A stretch of DNA of 64,000 nt from Pseudomonas cichorii (GTDB lineage Bacteria; Pseudomonadota; Gammaproteobacteria; Pseudomonadales; Pseudomonadaceae): the NCBI RefSeq assembly GCF_003700275.1, contig NZ_RBRE01000051.1, forward strand, positions 1-64,000, in the 5' to 3' direction. The first letter of the stretch is position 1; every line of letters begins with the position of its first letter. A program made the position numbers and the translations under genes. Below, one piece after another: positions 36,023-45,979 of this stretch. The notes below the pieces were generated by a model. It had not been told where the DNA came from. It saw only the letters and a program-made list of their open reading frames with translations, and did not search any database.

Positions 36023-36460
36023 GTGTTTGAACTGACGAGCTACATTGGCCTTTTTCTCGCGGCCATGGGCGCTGCAACCTTGCTGCCGATGCAATCGGAA
36101 GCCGTACTCGTCGCCATGCTGCTGTCCGGCAAGTACCTGCCGGTTGTACTGCTGCTGGTGGCGACGCTCGGTAACGTTCTGGGATCGGTGGTGAACTGGC
36201 TGTTGGGGCGCAGTATCGAGCGTTTTCGCCACAAACGCTGGTTTCCGGTCAGCGAAAGCAAACTCGAAAAAGCCCGGCAATCCTATGCCCGTTACGGTCA
36301 CTGGTCATTGCTGCTCAGTTGGGTGCCAATCATTGGCGATCCGCTAACCCTGGTTGCGGGCGTCATGCGTGAGCCACTCTGGCGTTTCATTCTGATCGTC
36401 ACCCTGGCCAAAGGGGGGCGCTATCTGGTGTTGACGGTATTTGTTCTGCAAGGCGGGTGA
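36023..36460 (+). CDS. YqaA-family (DedA/SNARE-associated-like) membrane protein
   Basis: A 145-residue membrane protein with segments YIGLFLAAMGAATLLPMQSE, LPVVLLLVATLGNVLGSVVNWLLGR, and YARYGHWSLLLSWVPIIGDPLTLVAGVM that closely follow E. coli YqaA, a small member of the DedA superfamily linked to lipid scrambling and membrane homeostasis. GTG start at 36023 with GGAGG-like sequence upstream; 40 bp after the TDT gene. Confidence 0.8.
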   Translation: MFELTSYIGLFLAAMGAATLLPMQSEAVLVAMLLSGKYLPVVLLLVATLGNVLGSVVNWLLGRSIERFRHKRWFPVSESKLEKARQSYARYGHWSLLLSWVPIIGDPLTLVAGVMREPLWRFILIVTLAKGGRYLVLTVFVLQGG

Positions 36461-36484
36461 CCACGGCTTTTCTGCCATGGTCAC
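36457..36484. terminator. Hairpin between convergent yqaA-like gene and ttdB
   Basis: GTGACCACGG (36457-36466) pairs with CCATGGTCAC (36475-36484) with one mismatch; loop CTTTTCTG. It overlaps the upstream stop codon. Confidence 0.5.
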
Positions 36485-36493
36485 TCAGCCGGA

Positions 36494-37102
36494 TTACTTG
36501 ATAAAGCGGACCTGGCTGTTGATCTTCTCGATGACCGAAACCTTGCGTTCGTTGAAGCGGGCCTTGTTCTGCTCGAACAGATTGTTGCCCTTGGTATCAA
36601 TCGAAATGATCAACGGGCCAAACTCCCGAACCCGGTTTACCCAGAGTGTTTCAGGCATGCCGAGGTCCTGCCATTCGGCGCGTTCGATCTCCTCGACCTG
36701 AGTGGCGGCAAGCACTGCACAGCCGCCAGGAAATACGGCGTGTACCGCCATGTTTTCCAGGCAACCGGTAGTGGTTTCCGGCCCCATGCCGCCCTTGCCG
36801 ACGATCAGTTTGACGCCGGTTTCCTCGATGAACTTCTTCTCGAATTTTTCCATGCGCATGCTGGTGGTCGGACCGATGGAAACCATCTCGAAGCTGCCGT
36901 CATCCTTCTTGCGCACGATGGGACCGGCATGAAAGATCGCGCCGCCACGCAGGTCTACCGGCAGCTCGCGGCCAAGTTCGATCAACCGACGGTGCGCCAC
37001 ATCCCGGCAGGTCACCAGTTGGCCAGTCAGGTAAATCACGTCGCCGACATTCAGGTCAGCCAGATCTTCATCCTTGATCGGGGTGCTGAGGATCTTTTTC
37101 AC
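36494..37102 (-). CDS. ttdB: L(+)-tartrate dehydratase beta subunit
   Basis: A 202-residue subunit that matches E. coli TtdB through nearly its full length ([68 protein letters not shown]). With TtdA it dehydrates L-tartrate to oxaloacetate. Its start overlaps ttdA by 4 nt. Class I fumarase beta domains are related, but the separate-subunit form and sequence favour tartrate dehydratase. Confidence 0.92.
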   Translation of the reverse strand: MKKILSTPIKDEDLADLNVGDVIYLTGQLVTCRDVAHRRLIELGRELPVDLRGGAIFHAGPIVRKKDDGSFEMVSIGPTTSMRMEKFEKKFIEETGVKLIVGKGGMGPETTTGCLENMAVHAVFPGGCAVLAATQVEEIERAEWQDLGMPETLWVNRVREFGPLIISIDTKGNNLFEQNKARFNERKVSVIEKINSQVRFIK

Positions 37103-37998
37103 AGTACTACTCCTTCATGAGAAAGAATGTCGTAAGAGAGGTCGGCATTGATACGGATCTTGCCGCGACGATGGGCCCAGCAGCCGGTGGAAACGGCGAC
37201 GCCAATGGTTGAAGGGTGACGCGCCGAGGACTCGATGTTGACGCCCATGACGCTGCTATTGCCGGTCAGGCCTTGTGGACCGATGCCAATTTCGTTGAGG
37301 CCGTCTTCGAGGAGCTTTTCCATCAACGCGGCGTTCTCGTTGGGATGGCTGGAGTCGACCGGGCGCAGGATGGCGCGCTTGGACAGACGTGCAGCGGTCT
37401 CAACCGAAGTGGAAACACCGACGCCGACCAGCAACGGCGGGCAGGCATTGATACCGCGCGAGGTGATCACATCAAAGACGAACTCAGTCACGCCTTCGTA
37501 GCCCTGGCCCGGCATCAGCACCTTGGCCGAACCCGGCAGCGTGCAACCGCCACCGGCCATGTACACGTCGACGATTGCATAATCGGCATTCGGGATGATT
37601 TCCCAGTCCAGCCACGGGATTTTCGAGCCAGTGTTGGTGCCGGTGTTCTTCTCGTCGAAGGTTTCCACCGCGTTGTGGCGCAGCGGGCCCTTGATCGTGG
37701 CTTCCAGAGTGGCGTTCTGCATGATGCCTTCCAGCTCGCCGAGCAACGGGAAGCTGGCGCCGGCAGCGATGAAGTACTGAATGACTCCGGTGTCCTGGCA
37801 GCTCGGGCGGTCGAGCTTGTCGGCGTATTCCTGGTTCTCGGCCATCGAATCGTAGACCGCGATGGCCAGTGGATTGGTTTCGGCGGCACGTAACTTGGCG
37901 GTTTTTTCTTTTACGTCCTTTGGCAGGCGCTTGCCGATGTAGGCGGTAAATTTCGCCATCGTGTCGGTGAGCGATAGCACGGCTGCTTCTTTATCCAT
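37099..37998 (-). CDS. ttdA: L(+)-tartrate dehydratase alpha subunit (Fe-S)
   Basis: A 299-residue iron-sulfur subunit. Cluster-ligand cysteines are visible in [17 protein letters not shown] and [10 protein letters not shown]. Long stretches equal E. coli TtdA ([33 protein letters not shown]). AAGGAG lies 8 nt upstream of the ATG with an AATAAAAA tract between them, a possible Crc/Hfq site. The transporter gene is 60 bp upstream on the same strand. Confidence 0.93.
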   Translation of the reverse strand: MDKEAAVLSLTDTMAKFTAYIGKRLPKDVKEKTAKLRAAETNPLAIAVYDSMAENQEYADKLDRPSCQDTGVIQYFIAAGASFPLLGELEGIMQNATLEATIKGPLRHNAVETFDEKNTGTNTGSKIPWLDWEIIPNADYAIVDVYMAGGGCTLPGSAKVLMPGQGYEGVTEFVFDVITSRGINACPPLLVGVGVSTSVETAARLSKRAILRPVDSSHPNENAALMEKLLEDGLNEIGIGPQGLTGNSSVMGVNIESSARHPSTIGVAVSTGCWAHRRGKIRINADLSYDILSHEGVVL

Positions 37999-38005
37999 TT
38001 TTATT
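37998..38005 (-). promoter_or_regulatory. Candidate Crc/Hfq (CA) motif at ttdA start
   Basis: On the minus strand AATAAAAA, fitting AANAANAA, lies between the ribosome site and the ATG of ttdA. Such placement blocks initiation when Hfq/Crc bind. Confidence 0.4.
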
Positions 38006-38058
38006 CTCCTTACTGCTTCACAAGGCTCATGGAACGGGCTTTTAGGGTGCGCATGCGG

Positions 38059-39441
38059 TTATGCGCGGGTGCCCGTTGCTATGGGGTTCACGGGTGGGGT
38101 TGCGGGCGAAGACTGTTTTGCCAGATGCAGTTCCGAAGGCTGCTCTGCTTCAGGGGCCTGGACTGGTTCCTGGTCCGGGTCCTGGCGACCATCGAGCACC
38201 TGATTCATGCGCGTGCTATCCAGCGCACCGACCCATTTGGCGATTGCCATGGTGCCGACGGCATTACCGATGGTGTTGGTGATGGCGCGGGCTTCGGACA
38301 TGAAGCGGTCGACACCCAGCAGCAGAACCATGCCGGCCACCGGAATCTTGTCCATCGAAGCCAGGGTGGCGGCCAGGGTAATGAAGCCCGAGCCGGTAAC
38401 GCCTGCCGAACCCTTGGAGGTCAGCAGCAGTACGCCCAGAACAATCAACTGGTCCATCAGGGTCAGCGGCGTATTGGTGGCCTGGGCAATGAAGATGGCC
38501 GCCATGGTGTAGTAGATGCACTGGCCGTCAGGGTTGAAGGTCAGTCCTGAAGGAATCACCAGACCCACGACGGGTTTGGAAACACCGACCTTTTCCAGCT
38601 TGGTCATCAGTTGCGGAACGACCGATTCCGAGGAACTGGTGCCCAGTACGGTGAACAGCTCTTCCTTGAGGTATTTGAGGAATTTCCACAGGCTGAAGCC
38701 GGACAGGCGAGCAATGAAACCGAGAACGAACACCACGAACAGGAAGCAGGTGACGTACATGGTTGCCACCAGCTTGCCGAGCGAAACTATCGAGCCCAGG
38801 CCGTATTTGCCGACGGTAAAGGCCATCGCGCCACAGGCGGCCAGCGGTGCCAGGCGCATGATCATGCCGACAATGTGGAACATGCCATGGGAGAAGGCTT
38901 CGAGCACATCGACCATCGGTTTGCCGCGCGGACCCAGGTGGGCGAGGGCGATACCGAACAGGGTCGAGAACAGCAGGATCGGCAGGATCTCGTTCTTGGC
39001 AAATGCGTCCGTCACGCTGGCAGGAATGACTTGCAGCAGGAAGCCGGTGAACCCCACCGATCCGCTCGACGCCGCAGCCGTGTAGTTGGCGATGCTCTTG
39101 GTATCCAGCGTGGCGGGGTCGACGTTCATGCCCTGGCCGGGCTGAACGAAGTTGACCACTACCAGGCCCAGTACCAGGGCGAAGGTTGAGAGAACCTCGA
39201 AATAGATCAGCGCGCGGGAACCGACCCGGCCAAGCTCCTTCATGTTCTCCATCCTGGCGATGCCAAGCACCACGGTGGCGAAAATGATCGGCGCAAAAAC
39301 CATCTTGATCAGTTTGATAAATGCATCGCCCAGAGGCTTCAGGTCGACGCCGATGTGCGGCCAGAACACCCCGAGCAATATGCCCGTGGCCACGCCGATG
39401 AGAACCTGCACATACAGCTTTCCTATGAATCGCTTGGCCAT
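38059..39441 (-). CDS. dctA: DctA-family C4-dicarboxylate/tartrate symporter
   Basis: A 460-residue DAACS-family proton/sodium symporter. [19 protein letters not shown], the serine-rich reentrant loop [13 protein letters not shown], and [22 protein letters not shown] are hallmarks. A Pro/Glu-rich tail of about 45 residues at the C-terminus is longer than in E. coli DctA. It heads the dctA-ttdA-ttdB cluster, so tartrate is a likely substrate, but a general dicarboxylate role is possible. ATG 39441 has GGAGAAGG upstream. Confidence 0.9.
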   Translation of the reverse strand: MAKRFIGKLYVQVLIGVATGILLGVFWPHIGVDLKPLGDAFIKLIKMVFAPIIFATVVLGIARMENMKELGRVGSRALIYFEVLSTFALVLGLVVVNFVQPGQGMNVDPATLDTKSIANYTAAASSGSVGFTGFLLQVIPASVTDAFAKNEILPILLFSTLFGIALAHLGPRGKPMVDVLEAFSHGMFHIVGMIMRLAPLAACGAMAFTVGKYGLGSIVSLGKLVATMYVTCFLFVVFVLGFIARLSGFSLWKFLKYLKEELFTVLGTSSSESVVPQLMTKLEKVGVSKPVVGLVIPSGLTFNPDGQCIYYTMAAIFIAQATNTPLTLMDQLIVLGVLLLTSKGSAGVTGSGFITLAATLASMDKIPVAGMVLLLGVDRFMSEARAITNTIGNAVGTMAIAKWVGALDSTRMNQVLDGRQDPDQEPVQAPEAEQPSELHLAKQSSPATPPVNPIATGTRA

Positions 39442-39454
39442 AGCCTTCTCCGCA

Positions 39455-39462
39455 TTATTTTT
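39455..39462 (-). promoter_or_regulatory. Candidate Crc/Hfq (CA) motif at dctA start
   Basis: On the minus strand AAAAATAA (AANAANAA) just upstream of the dctA ribosome site. Confidence 0.4.
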
Positions 39463-39486
39463 ATGAGTCGGATTATTTGGTGGCGA

Positions 39487-39617
39487 CTGGGCTATCGAGT
39501 ACTGCAGACAGAACCGGGTTGTTACGGCTGGATAGCCCAGGTTTTGTGGGGTCAAACACGGAAGGAAAGGTAATGGTTTTTTTGAAGTGCGGTAATACAA
39601 TGAAATTCACTTCATTG
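39487..39617. promoter_or_regulatory. Two inverted repeats upstream of dctA
   Basis: First: CTGGGCTAT (39487-39495) with ATAGCCCAG (39532-39540), perfect 9-bp arms 36 nt apart. Second: CAATGAA (39598-39604) with TTCATTG (39611-39617). They lie in the 251-bp gap between the AraC gene and dctA and may be the leader hairpin and an operator. Confidence 0.45.
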
Positions 39618-39692
39618 TTAACTTGCAGTTAATTATTGGCAGTAGTGTTGAGCCGAACTTCCAATCGGGGGGAGGGGATGGCGTTGCAGGGG

Positions 39693-40466
39693 TTACTTGA
39701 AAAAGCGACTGGGCGTCGTACCGAATTGCTTCTTGAACATGCTGGCGAAAGCGCTTGGGCTGTCATAACCAAGCAGTCCGGCGACATCAATGACCTTTTC
39801 GCCCTGGGCAATACGCTCCAGCGCCAGCAGCAATCGAGCCTGTTGACGCCACTGACCGAAGGTCATCCCGGTCTGTTTGTGGAACAGCCTCTGAATGGTT
39901 TTTTCGTCGATCTTCAGTCGCGCCGCCCAGTCAGCCATGGTCGAGTTATCCCCCGGATTTTCCTGCAGGGATGCGCAGATGACTTTTAGCCGTCGATCAT
40001 TGGGCTGCGACAATTTGAGCGGCAAGGTCGGCAGCACACAGATCTCATCGAGGATAAGACGCATGATTCGTGCTTCCCGCGAATCTGCGCCATAAGGCGG
40101 CACGATATCCACGGAAGACTTGATCAACTCGCTTAACAGCGGAGAAATACTGATCGCCTTGCTTTGTGCGGGGAGGTTCAGTGCGTCGTTCGGCTGCACG
40201 AAGATACTGCGCATCTTTACCGGGCCGATACAGCGAATCGCATGAGTCTGGCCCTGCGGCATCCAGATGCCTCGACTGGGCGGCACCGTCCAGCGTACGG
40301 CTCCGGCATGCACCGTCATTACCCCTTCGATGGCATGAATCAACTGATGCCTGCCGTGTGTATGGGCCTGGATCAGCCAGCCGTCAGGATAATCCGTCGC
40401 GCTGCTGGTAATGGCCCAGGTCCATTCATCCTCCTCCAGCAGAAACTCATCCAGCGGCGTGATCAT
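39693..40466 (-). CDS. AraC-family regulator with cupin domain (NimR-like)
   Basis: A 257-residue regulator with an N-terminal cupin (HTHGRHQLIHAIEGVMTV...PPSRGIWMPQGQTHAI) and a C-terminal double helix-turn-helix (MADWAARLKIDEKTIQRLFHKQTGMTFGQWRQQARLLLAL, then AGLLGYDSPSAFASMFKKQFGTTPSRFF). It resembles E. coli NimR. It could regulate the dctA-ttdAB cluster downstream on the same strand; the link is positional only. Confidence 0.87.
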   Translation of the reverse strand: MITPLDEFLLEEDEWTWAITSSATDYPDGWLIQAHTHGRHQLIHAIEGVMTVHAGAVRWTVPPSRGIWMPQGQTHAIRCIGPVKMRSIFVQPNDALNLPAQSKAISISPLLSELIKSSVDIVPPYGADSREARIMRLILDEICVLPTLPLKLSQPNDRRLKVICASLQENPGDNSTMADWAARLKIDEKTIQRLFHKQTGMTFGQWRQQARLLLALERIAQGEKVIDVAGLLGYDSPSAFASMFKKQFGTTPSRFFK

Positions 40467-40570
40467 GGAGTGCCTCTTTCGCGGTAGCGATGGCCTTTAA
40501 CGAGTGAGACGGCATTTGCGTTGCACCCTAGCATGGGTTGCATCTTCTCTCTGATGGTTGAGTCCCGATC

Positions 40571-40804
40571 ATGCCCATACTCAATGCCGAACCTCTGATT
40601 GAACAATTACAGCGAGTGGACGCTGCATACCAGTACCTGCTCACTCAAATCAGTGCAGCAGAAGGCAAGGCTGCCAGTGCCAGGAACAGCGAACATACCG
40701 AGTTGATGCATAGGATCGCGCAGGCCCGGCAGCAGCATTTCTCTGCGCTTGTGGAACTGTCCTATCGCCTGCGCGTGCAACTGGAAAACCGCGCAAGCCA
40801 CTAG
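40571..40804 (+). CDS. Small hypothetical helical protein
   Basis: A 77-residue, mostly helical, soluble protein rich in Gln, Ala and Glu (LIEQLQRVDAAYQYLLTQISAAEGKAAS). I do not recognise it. The start has only a weak ribosome site. It ends 4 bp into the convergent MFS gene. Amino-acid composition and codon choice look coding, and its antisense frame is less plausible. Confidence 0.5.
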   Translation: MPILNAEPLIEQLQRVDAAYQYLLTQISAAEGKAASARNSEHTELMHRIAQARQQHFSALVELSYRLRVQLENRASH

Positions 40805-42033
40805 CCAGCCAGTTGCTTCGCCTTGGTCACGGGCAGCAAGGCCGTGACCACGCCCAGCAACGGCAGGAACGAAGTGAGTTTATAGACCCAGACGATGCCA
40901 TGGATATCTGCCAGCTCACCCAGGCCGGCAGCACCGATGCCGCCGATCCCGAACATCAGGCCGAACATGATGCCGGACACCATGCCGACGCGGCCGGGTA
41001 CCGCCTCCTGGGCATATACCACCAACGCGGCAAAGGCCGAGGACATGATCAGGCCTATCGTTACTGCGAGCACTACAGTCCAGACCGGATTGGCGTAGGG
41101 CAGTATCAGCGCGAAAGGCGCGACGCCGAGAAACGATACCCAGATCACGGCCTTGCGTCCGATCCTGTCACCCACCGGCCCGCCGGCAAATGTTCCCAGA
41201 GCAACCGCCGCCAGAAATGCAAACAGATACAACTGGCTCTGCTGGACTGACAGGCTGAAGCGCTCGATGAGATAGAACGTGAAGTAGTTGGTGAATGCCG
41301 CAATGTAGACAAACTTGGCAAACATCAGCAGTGCAATCACCAGAATGGCCCGAATGATATTGTTGCGACTCAGGCCGGCAGCCTGATTGCGTTTCAGGGC
41401 ATTGAGCTGGGTTTGTCCATGACGAATGGTCCAGCCGGTGATTCTGCACAGCACCCACACCGCCAGGCCTGCCACCAGCATGAACCAGGCGATTGCCGAC
41501 TGGCCGTAAGGAATGACAATCGCTGCCGTCAGCAACGGGCCAATGGCAGAGCCTGTGTTGCCGCCGACCTGAAACGTCGACTGCGCAGTGCCGAAACGCC
41601 CACCCGAAGCCATCCTGGCCACCCGCGACGCTTCCGGATGGAAAGTGGCAGAGCCTACTCCAACCACCGCTGAGGCGATCAGCAGCATTTCATAACTGTT
41701 GGCAAAGGCGAGCAGGGCGATACCCAGCAACGTGATAATCATCCCGGATGGCAGCAGATAAGGCTTCGGATGCTTGTCGGTGTACATGCCGATCCAGGGT
41801 TGCAGCAACGACGCAGTGATCTGGTAGACCAGTGCAATCCAGCCAATCTGCGCGAAGCTGAGCGAGAAGTTGCTTTTCAGCATGGGATAGATCGAAGGCA
41901 AGACGGCCTGGATCAAGTCATTTAGCAGATGGGCGAATGCAGCTGCACCGACGATGCGGACAAGAAAGCCCGAGGGTTCCTGGGCGGCGAGAGGCGGCGC
42001 GATGTTATCGAGAGCGGCTGGCTTGATAGTCAT
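40801..42033 (-). CDS. MFS transporter of the fosmidomycin-resistance (Fsr) family
   Basis: A 410-residue MFS exporter. Long segments equal E. coli Fsr (HLLNDLIQAVLPSIYPML, LLQPWIGMYTDKHPKP, ATFHPEASRVARMASGGR, FQVGGNTGSAIGPLL, GGPVGDRIGRKAVIW). Likely a proton-driven drug or metabolite pump of the inner membrane; real substrate in this host is unknown. Start at ATG 42033; ribosome site weak. Confidence 0.88.
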   Translation of the reverse strand: MTIKPAALDNIAPPLAAQEPSGFLVRIVGAAAFAHLLNDLIQAVLPSIYPMLKSNFSLSFAQIGWIALVYQITASLLQPWIGMYTDKHPKPYLLPSGMIITLLGIALLAFANSYEMLLIASAVVGVGSATFHPEASRVARMASGGRFGTAQSTFQVGGNTGSAIGPLLTAAIVIPYGQSAIAWFMLVAGLAVWVLCRITGWTIRHGQTQLNALKRNQAAGLSRNNIIRAILVIALLMFAKFVYIAAFTNYFTFYLIERFSLSVQQSQLYLFAFLAAVALGTFAGGPVGDRIGRKAVIWVSFLGVAPFALILPYANPVWTVVLAVTIGLIMSSAFAALVVYAQEAVPGRVGMVSGIMFGLMFGIGGIGAAGLGELADIHGIVWVYKLTSFLPLLGVVTALLPVTKAKQLAG

Positions 42034-42190
42034 GGGCAGAGTTCGGCTGGCGAGTGAGACATACACGATCCGTGGCGACCGCGATTCAATGGCCTGCACA
42101 GGTTATGCAGCTCCTTGCCGCCTGTCTCACGTGATACCGGCGTGAACTATCTTGATACGGACATTGACGTAATGATTGCCCCTTGAACGC

Positions 42191-42226
42191 AAAACCCCCG
42201 TATCGCCAGGCGAATACGGGGGTTTT
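42191..42226 (-). terminator. Rho-independent terminator after ychF
   Basis: AAAACCCCCGTAT (42191-42203) pairs with ATACGGGGGTTTT (42214-42226), extended by CGCC/GGCG inside the loop; T-run present on the minus strand. It ends the pth-ychF unit. Confidence 0.9.
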
Positions 42227-42263
42227 GGTGTGCATCAAGCTCCGTGGAATGCCACGGCTGCTG

Positions 42264-43364
42264 TCAGACGTTGAAGCGGAAGTGCATCACGTCGCCGTCC
42301 TTGACAATGTATTCCTTGCCTTCCAGGCGCCATTTGCCTGCTTCCTTGGCACCGGCTTCGCCTTTGAACTGGATGAAGTCTTCGTAGGCGATGACTTCGG
42401 CGCGGATGAAGCCTTTCTCGAAGTCGGTGTGGATCACGCCAGCGGCCTGTGGTGCAGTGGCACCGACGCGGACGGTCCAGGCGCGGACTTCTTCTACACC
42501 GGCGGTGAAGTAGGTCTGCAGGTGAAGCATTTCGTAGCCTGCGCGGATTACGCGGTTCAGGCCTGGTTCTTCAAGGCCCAGGGCTTCGAGGAACATGTCC
42601 TTTTCTTCGCCGTCGTCCAGCTCGGCGATTTCCGCTTCGATCTTGTTGCAGACCGGTACCAGCATCGCGCCTTCTTCTTCGGCGATGGCGCGGACCACGT
42701 CCAGCAGCGGGTTGTTCTCGAAGCCGTCTTCAGCAACGTTGGCGATGTACATGACCGGCTTGGTGGTCAGCAGGTGGAAGCCACGAATGACCGCTTTTTC
42801 CTCGGTGCTCATGTTCTTCATCAGGCTGCGTGCCGGCTTGCCTTCGGTGAAGTGGGCGATGAGCTGTTCGAGCAGGCCCTTCTGGGTCACGGCTTCCTTG
42901 TCGCCGCCCTTGGCGTTGCGGGTGACTTTCTGCAGCTGTTTTTCGCAGCTGTCGAGGTCGGCGAAGATCAGTTCCAGGTCGATGATTTCGATGTCGCGCT
43001 TGGGATCGACACTGTTGGAAACGTGGATCACGTTCTCGTCTTCAAAGCAGCGCACCACGTGAGCGATGGCGTCGGTCTCGCGGATGTTGGCCAGGAACTT
43101 GTTGCCCAGGCCTTCACCTTTCGAGGCACCGGCAACCAGGCCGGCAATGTCGACGAATTCCATGGTGGTCGGCAGGATGCGCTTGGGGTTTACGATGGCT
43201 GCCAGAGCCGCCAGACGCGGGTCGGGCATGGCCACGATGCCGCTGTTCGGCTCGATGGTGCAGAAGGGAAAGTTCTCTGCCGCAATCCCGGATTTGGTCA
43301 GGGCATTGAACAGGGTGGACTTGCCGACGTTAGGCAGGCCGACGATGCCGCAATTGAATCCCAT
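42264..43364 (-). CDS. ychF: YchF/OLA1 ribosome-binding ATPase
   Basis: A 366-residue P-loop NTPase of the Obg group. [14 protein letters not shown] (G1), [17 protein letters not shown] (G3 region) and an NKIE in place of the GTP-specific NKxD ([10 protein letters not shown]) indicate the ATP preference of YchF. A TGS-like C-terminal domain ends in the typical [15 protein letters not shown]. Involved in translation and oxidative stress control. 21 bp after pth. Confidence 0.96.
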   Translation of the reverse strand: MGFNCGIVGLPNVGKSTLFNALTKSGIAAENFPFCTIEPNSGIVAMPDPRLAALAAIVNPKRILPTTMEFVDIAGLVAGASKGEGLGNKFLANIRETDAIAHVVRCFEDENVIHVSNSVDPKRDIEIIDLELIFADLDSCEKQLQKVTRNAKGGDKEAVTQKGLLEQLIAHFTEGKPARSLMKNMSTEEKAVIRGFHLLTTKPVMYIANVAEDGFENNPLLDVVRAIAEEEGAMLVPVCNKIEAEIAELDDGEEKDMFLEALGLEEPGLNRVIRAGYEMLHLQTYFTAGVEEVRAWTVRVGATAPQAAGVIHTDFEKGFIRAEVIAYEDFIQFKGEAGAKEAGKWRLEGKEYIVKDGDVMHFRFNV

Positions 43365-43385
43365 GGTGTTTCCCCTCGAGTGATG

Positions 43386-43970
43386 TCAGGCCTTCTGGCT
43401 GTGCAGGTTTTTCATCGCCCGGCTCCATTCACCGGCGAAGATATCCGGCAGCACGCCGAGGGCAAAGTCGATACTGGCGTCCAGTTTCTCCTGTTCGGCG
43501 CGTGGCGCTCGACCCAGGACAAAACCGGATACCTTGCTGGCATCGCCTGGGTGGCCGATGCCGAGCCGCAAGCGATGGAAAGTGTTCTGGTTGGCGAGTT
43601 GCGCGATGATGTCGCGCAGGCCGTTGTGACCGCCATGCCCGCCGCCAACTTTCAGTTTGGCAACGCCGGGAGGCAGGTCGAGTTCGTCGTGGGCCACCAG
43701 GATTGCGTCGACCGGAATTCGATAGAAACCGGCGAGCGCCGCTACGGCCTGGCCGCTACGGTTCATGTACGTGGTGGGGATCAACAGGCGAACATCCTGA
43801 CCCTGATGCGTGAAACGCCCGGTCAGGCCGAAAAATTTGCGCTCGGGAACGAGATCGACTCGTTGCGCCGCAGCAATACGCTCAACGAAAAGAGCCCCTG
43901 CGTTATGCCGGGTCTGTTCGTATTCTGCGCCTGGATTTCCCAGGCCAACGATCAGTTTTATGGCGGTCAC
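43386..43970 (-). CDS. pth: Peptidyl-tRNA hydrolase
   Basis: A 194-residue Pth that frees tRNA from stalled peptidyl-tRNA. The catalytic region [17 protein letters not shown] (Asn and His) and the substrate segments [10 protein letters not shown] and [17 protein letters not shown] are intact. It sits in the conserved rplY-pth-ychF order. Confidence 0.96.
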   Translation of the reverse strand: MTAIKLIVGLGNPGAEYEQTRHNAGALFVERIAAAQRVDLVPERKFFGLTGRFTHQGQDVRLLIPTTYMNRSGQAVAALAGFYRIPVDAILVAHDELDLPPGVAKLKVGGGHGGHNGLRDIIAQLANQNTFHRLRLGIGHPGDASKVSGFVLGRAPRAEQEKLDASIDFALGVLPDIFAGEWSRAMKNLHSQKA

Positions 43971-44134
43971 GACAGGGGCTCTTCCTTGGAGTTGTGGATA
44001 ACACCGCTGACGACAGCGGCTACGGTGGACGAAAAATGCTCATTTACCATGATGTAAACTCCGCGATCCCGCCCGCTTTGCCTGCTATCGCTCGCGATGT
44101 TTCCTGAGCAACTCCGACGTTATCGAGTAATGAA

Positions 44135-44740
44135 TTACTCGGCAGCGCCTTCTTCTTTGGTGTCTTCAGCAGCTACACGTGGAGCGTGGACGTTGGCGAT
44201 AGCCAGGTCGGTGCCGTGTGCCAGTGCGACGAACTCAACGCCTTTTGGCGCCTTGAGGTCGGACAGGTGAACGTTGGAACCGATTTCCAGAGCGCCCAGA
44301 TCGACTTCGATGAACTCAGGCAGATCTTTTGGCAGGCAGGAAACTTCCAGCTCGGTAGTAGTGTGCGAGATCTCGCCGCCTTTCTTGACCGGAGCTTCTT
44401 CATTGATGAAGTGAACCGGAACGATAGCGGTCAGTTTCTGGCCAGCTACAACGCGAACGAAGTCAGCGTGCATCACGTGGCCTTTGGCCGGGTGACGCTG
44501 CAGAGCCTTGATCAGGACGTTCTGCTTGGTGCCACCAACGTTCAGCTCGATAACGTGGCTGAAAGCAGCCTCGTTTTCCAGCAGCTTGGCAACTTCTTTA
44601 GCCAGCATGCTGATGGACTCAGGAGCCTTGTCGGCACCGTAGACAACAGCTGGAACCAGGCTTGCGATACGACGCAGGCGGCGGCTCGCACCTTTCCCCA
44701 GGTCGGAACGCACTTCAGCATTCAGAGTGAAATCATTCAT
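44135..44740 (-). CDS. rplY: 50S ribosomal protein L25 (general stress protein Ctc form)
   Basis: A 201-residue L25/Ctc-type protein that binds 5S rRNA. The N-terminal L25 domain ([19 protein letters not shown]) is followed by the longer TL5-like C-terminal domain and an acidic tail ([12 protein letters not shown]). ATG 44740 has GGAG 8 nt upstream. Confidence 0.95.
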   Translation of the reverse strand: MNDFTLNAEVRSDLGKGASRRLRRIASLVPAVVYGADKAPESISMLAKEVAKLLENEAAFSHVIELNVGGTKQNVLIKALQRHPAKGHVMHADFVRVVAGQKLTAIVPVHFINEEAPVKKGGEISHTTTELEVSCLPKDLPEFIEVDLGALEIGSNVHLSDLKAPKGVEFVALAHGTDLAIANVHAPRVAAEDTKEEGAAE

Positions 44741-44810
44741 GTTGTTTCTCCAAAATAACCACATTCGGCTCGGCGTTTGCGACCAGCGCCGGGACGATAT
44801 GGGCAAAAAA

Positions 44811-44841
44811 GCCCCGCCCTGACCGAATGTCAGGGCGGGGC
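44811..44841 (-). terminator. Terminator or attenuator between prs and rplY
   Basis: 13-bp perfect GC-rich stem, 44811-44823 with 44829-44841, loop 5 nt, followed by TTTTTT on the minus strand. Since prs and rplY are usually read together, it may act as an internal attenuator. Confidence 0.9.
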
Positions 44842-44878
44842 GCTTTTCGTCGACGAGATGCAGGCCAGGGAAAAACCC

Positions 44879-45820
44879 TTAGCGGAACATCGCGCTGATC
44901 GATTCTTCGTTGCTGATACGGCGAACCGCTTCAGCGACTACCGGTGCGATATCCAGTTGACGGATACGGCTACAGGCTTGTGCAGCAGCGGACAACGGGA
45001 TGGTGTTACTCACCACCAGTTCGTCCAGCACGGAATTTTCAATGTTTTCGATCGCCCGACCCGACAGCACAGGGTGTGTGCAGTAGGCAAAGACCTTGGC
45101 AGCGCCATGCTCTTTCAGGGCCTTGGCCGCATGGCACAGAGTGCCGGCGGTATCGACCATGTCATCGACCAGAATACAGGTACGCCCTTCGACATCACCG
45201 ATGATATGCATCACTTCGGAGTGATTGGCTTTCTCACGGCGCTTGTCGATGATCCCGAGATCGACACCCAGGGATTTGGCAACGGCACGTGCACGCACGA
45301 CGCCACCGATATCCGGGGAAACGATCATCAGGTTTTCAAAGCGCTGGTCTTCGATGTCATCCACCAGAACCGGGGAGCCGTAGATGTTATCTACCGGAAT
45401 ATCGAAGAAACCTTGAATCTGGTCAGCATGAAGATCAACCGTGAGAACACGATCGATACCCACCACGGTCAGCATGTCAGCAACGACTTTCGCGCTGATT
45501 GCAACACGTGCGGAACGCGGACGGCGATCCTGACGGGCATAACCAAAGTAAGGAATCACAGCAGTGATTCGGGACGCTGAGGAACGGCGGAAGGCATCAG
45601 CCATCACGACGAGTTCCATCAGGTTATCGTTTGTCGGAGCGCAAGTCGGCTGAATAATGAAGACATCTTTACCGCGGACGTTTTCATTGATCTCAGTGCT
45701 GATTTCGCCGTCGGAGAATTTACCGACAGAGACATCACCCAATGGGATATGCAGCTGACGTACTACACGCCGAGCCAGATCGGGGTTAGCGTTCCCCGTA
45801 AAGACCATCATCTTGGACAC
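44879..45820 (-). CDS. prs: Ribose-phosphate pyrophosphokinase
   Basis: A 313-residue PRPP synthase making PRPP from ribose-5-phosphate and ATP for nucleotide, His and Trp synthesis. [13 protein letters not shown], the catalytic flexible loop region [10 protein letters not shown], and the PRPP loop [16 protein letters not shown] are present. The start is GTG at 45820, giving the known Pseudomonas N-terminus; longer readings run into the tRNA gene. Confidence 0.96.
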   Translation of the reverse strand: MSKMMVFTGNANPDLARRVVRQLHIPLGDVSVGKFSDGEISTEINENVRGKDVFIIQPTCAPTNDNLMELVVMADAFRRSSASRITAVIPYFGYARQDRRPRSARVAISAKVVADMLTVVGIDRVLTVDLHADQIQGFFDIPVDNIYGSPVLVDDIEDQRFENLMIVSPDIGGVVRARAVAKSLGVDLGIIDKRREKANHSEVMHIIGDVEGRTCILVDDMVDTAGTLCHAAKALKEHGAAKVFAYCTHPVLSGRAIENIENSVLDELVVSNTIPLSAAAQACSRIRQLDIAPVVAEAVRRISNEESISAMFR

Positions 45821-45866
45821 GCGCAGTACCTGGAGGCTGAGGGTATACCTGGATGAGTATAGAAAA

Positions 45867-45941
45867 TGGCAGGGGCGGCTGGATTCGAACCAACGCATGG
45901 CAGGATCAAAACCTGCTGCCTTACCGCTTGGCGACGCCCCT
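45867..45941 (-). tRNA. tRNA-Gln (anticodon TTG)
   Basis: A 75-nt tRNA with encoded CCA. Acceptor AGGGGCG pairs with CGCCCCT; the anticodon loop has TTTTGAT with TTG; the T arm is GTTCGAATC. Located between ispE and prs, as in other pseudomonads, and probably processed from their common transcript. Confidence 0.95.
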
Positions 45942-45979
45942 GTATTGAATCAATCTGAGTGCCTGGCACTCAATTCCGT

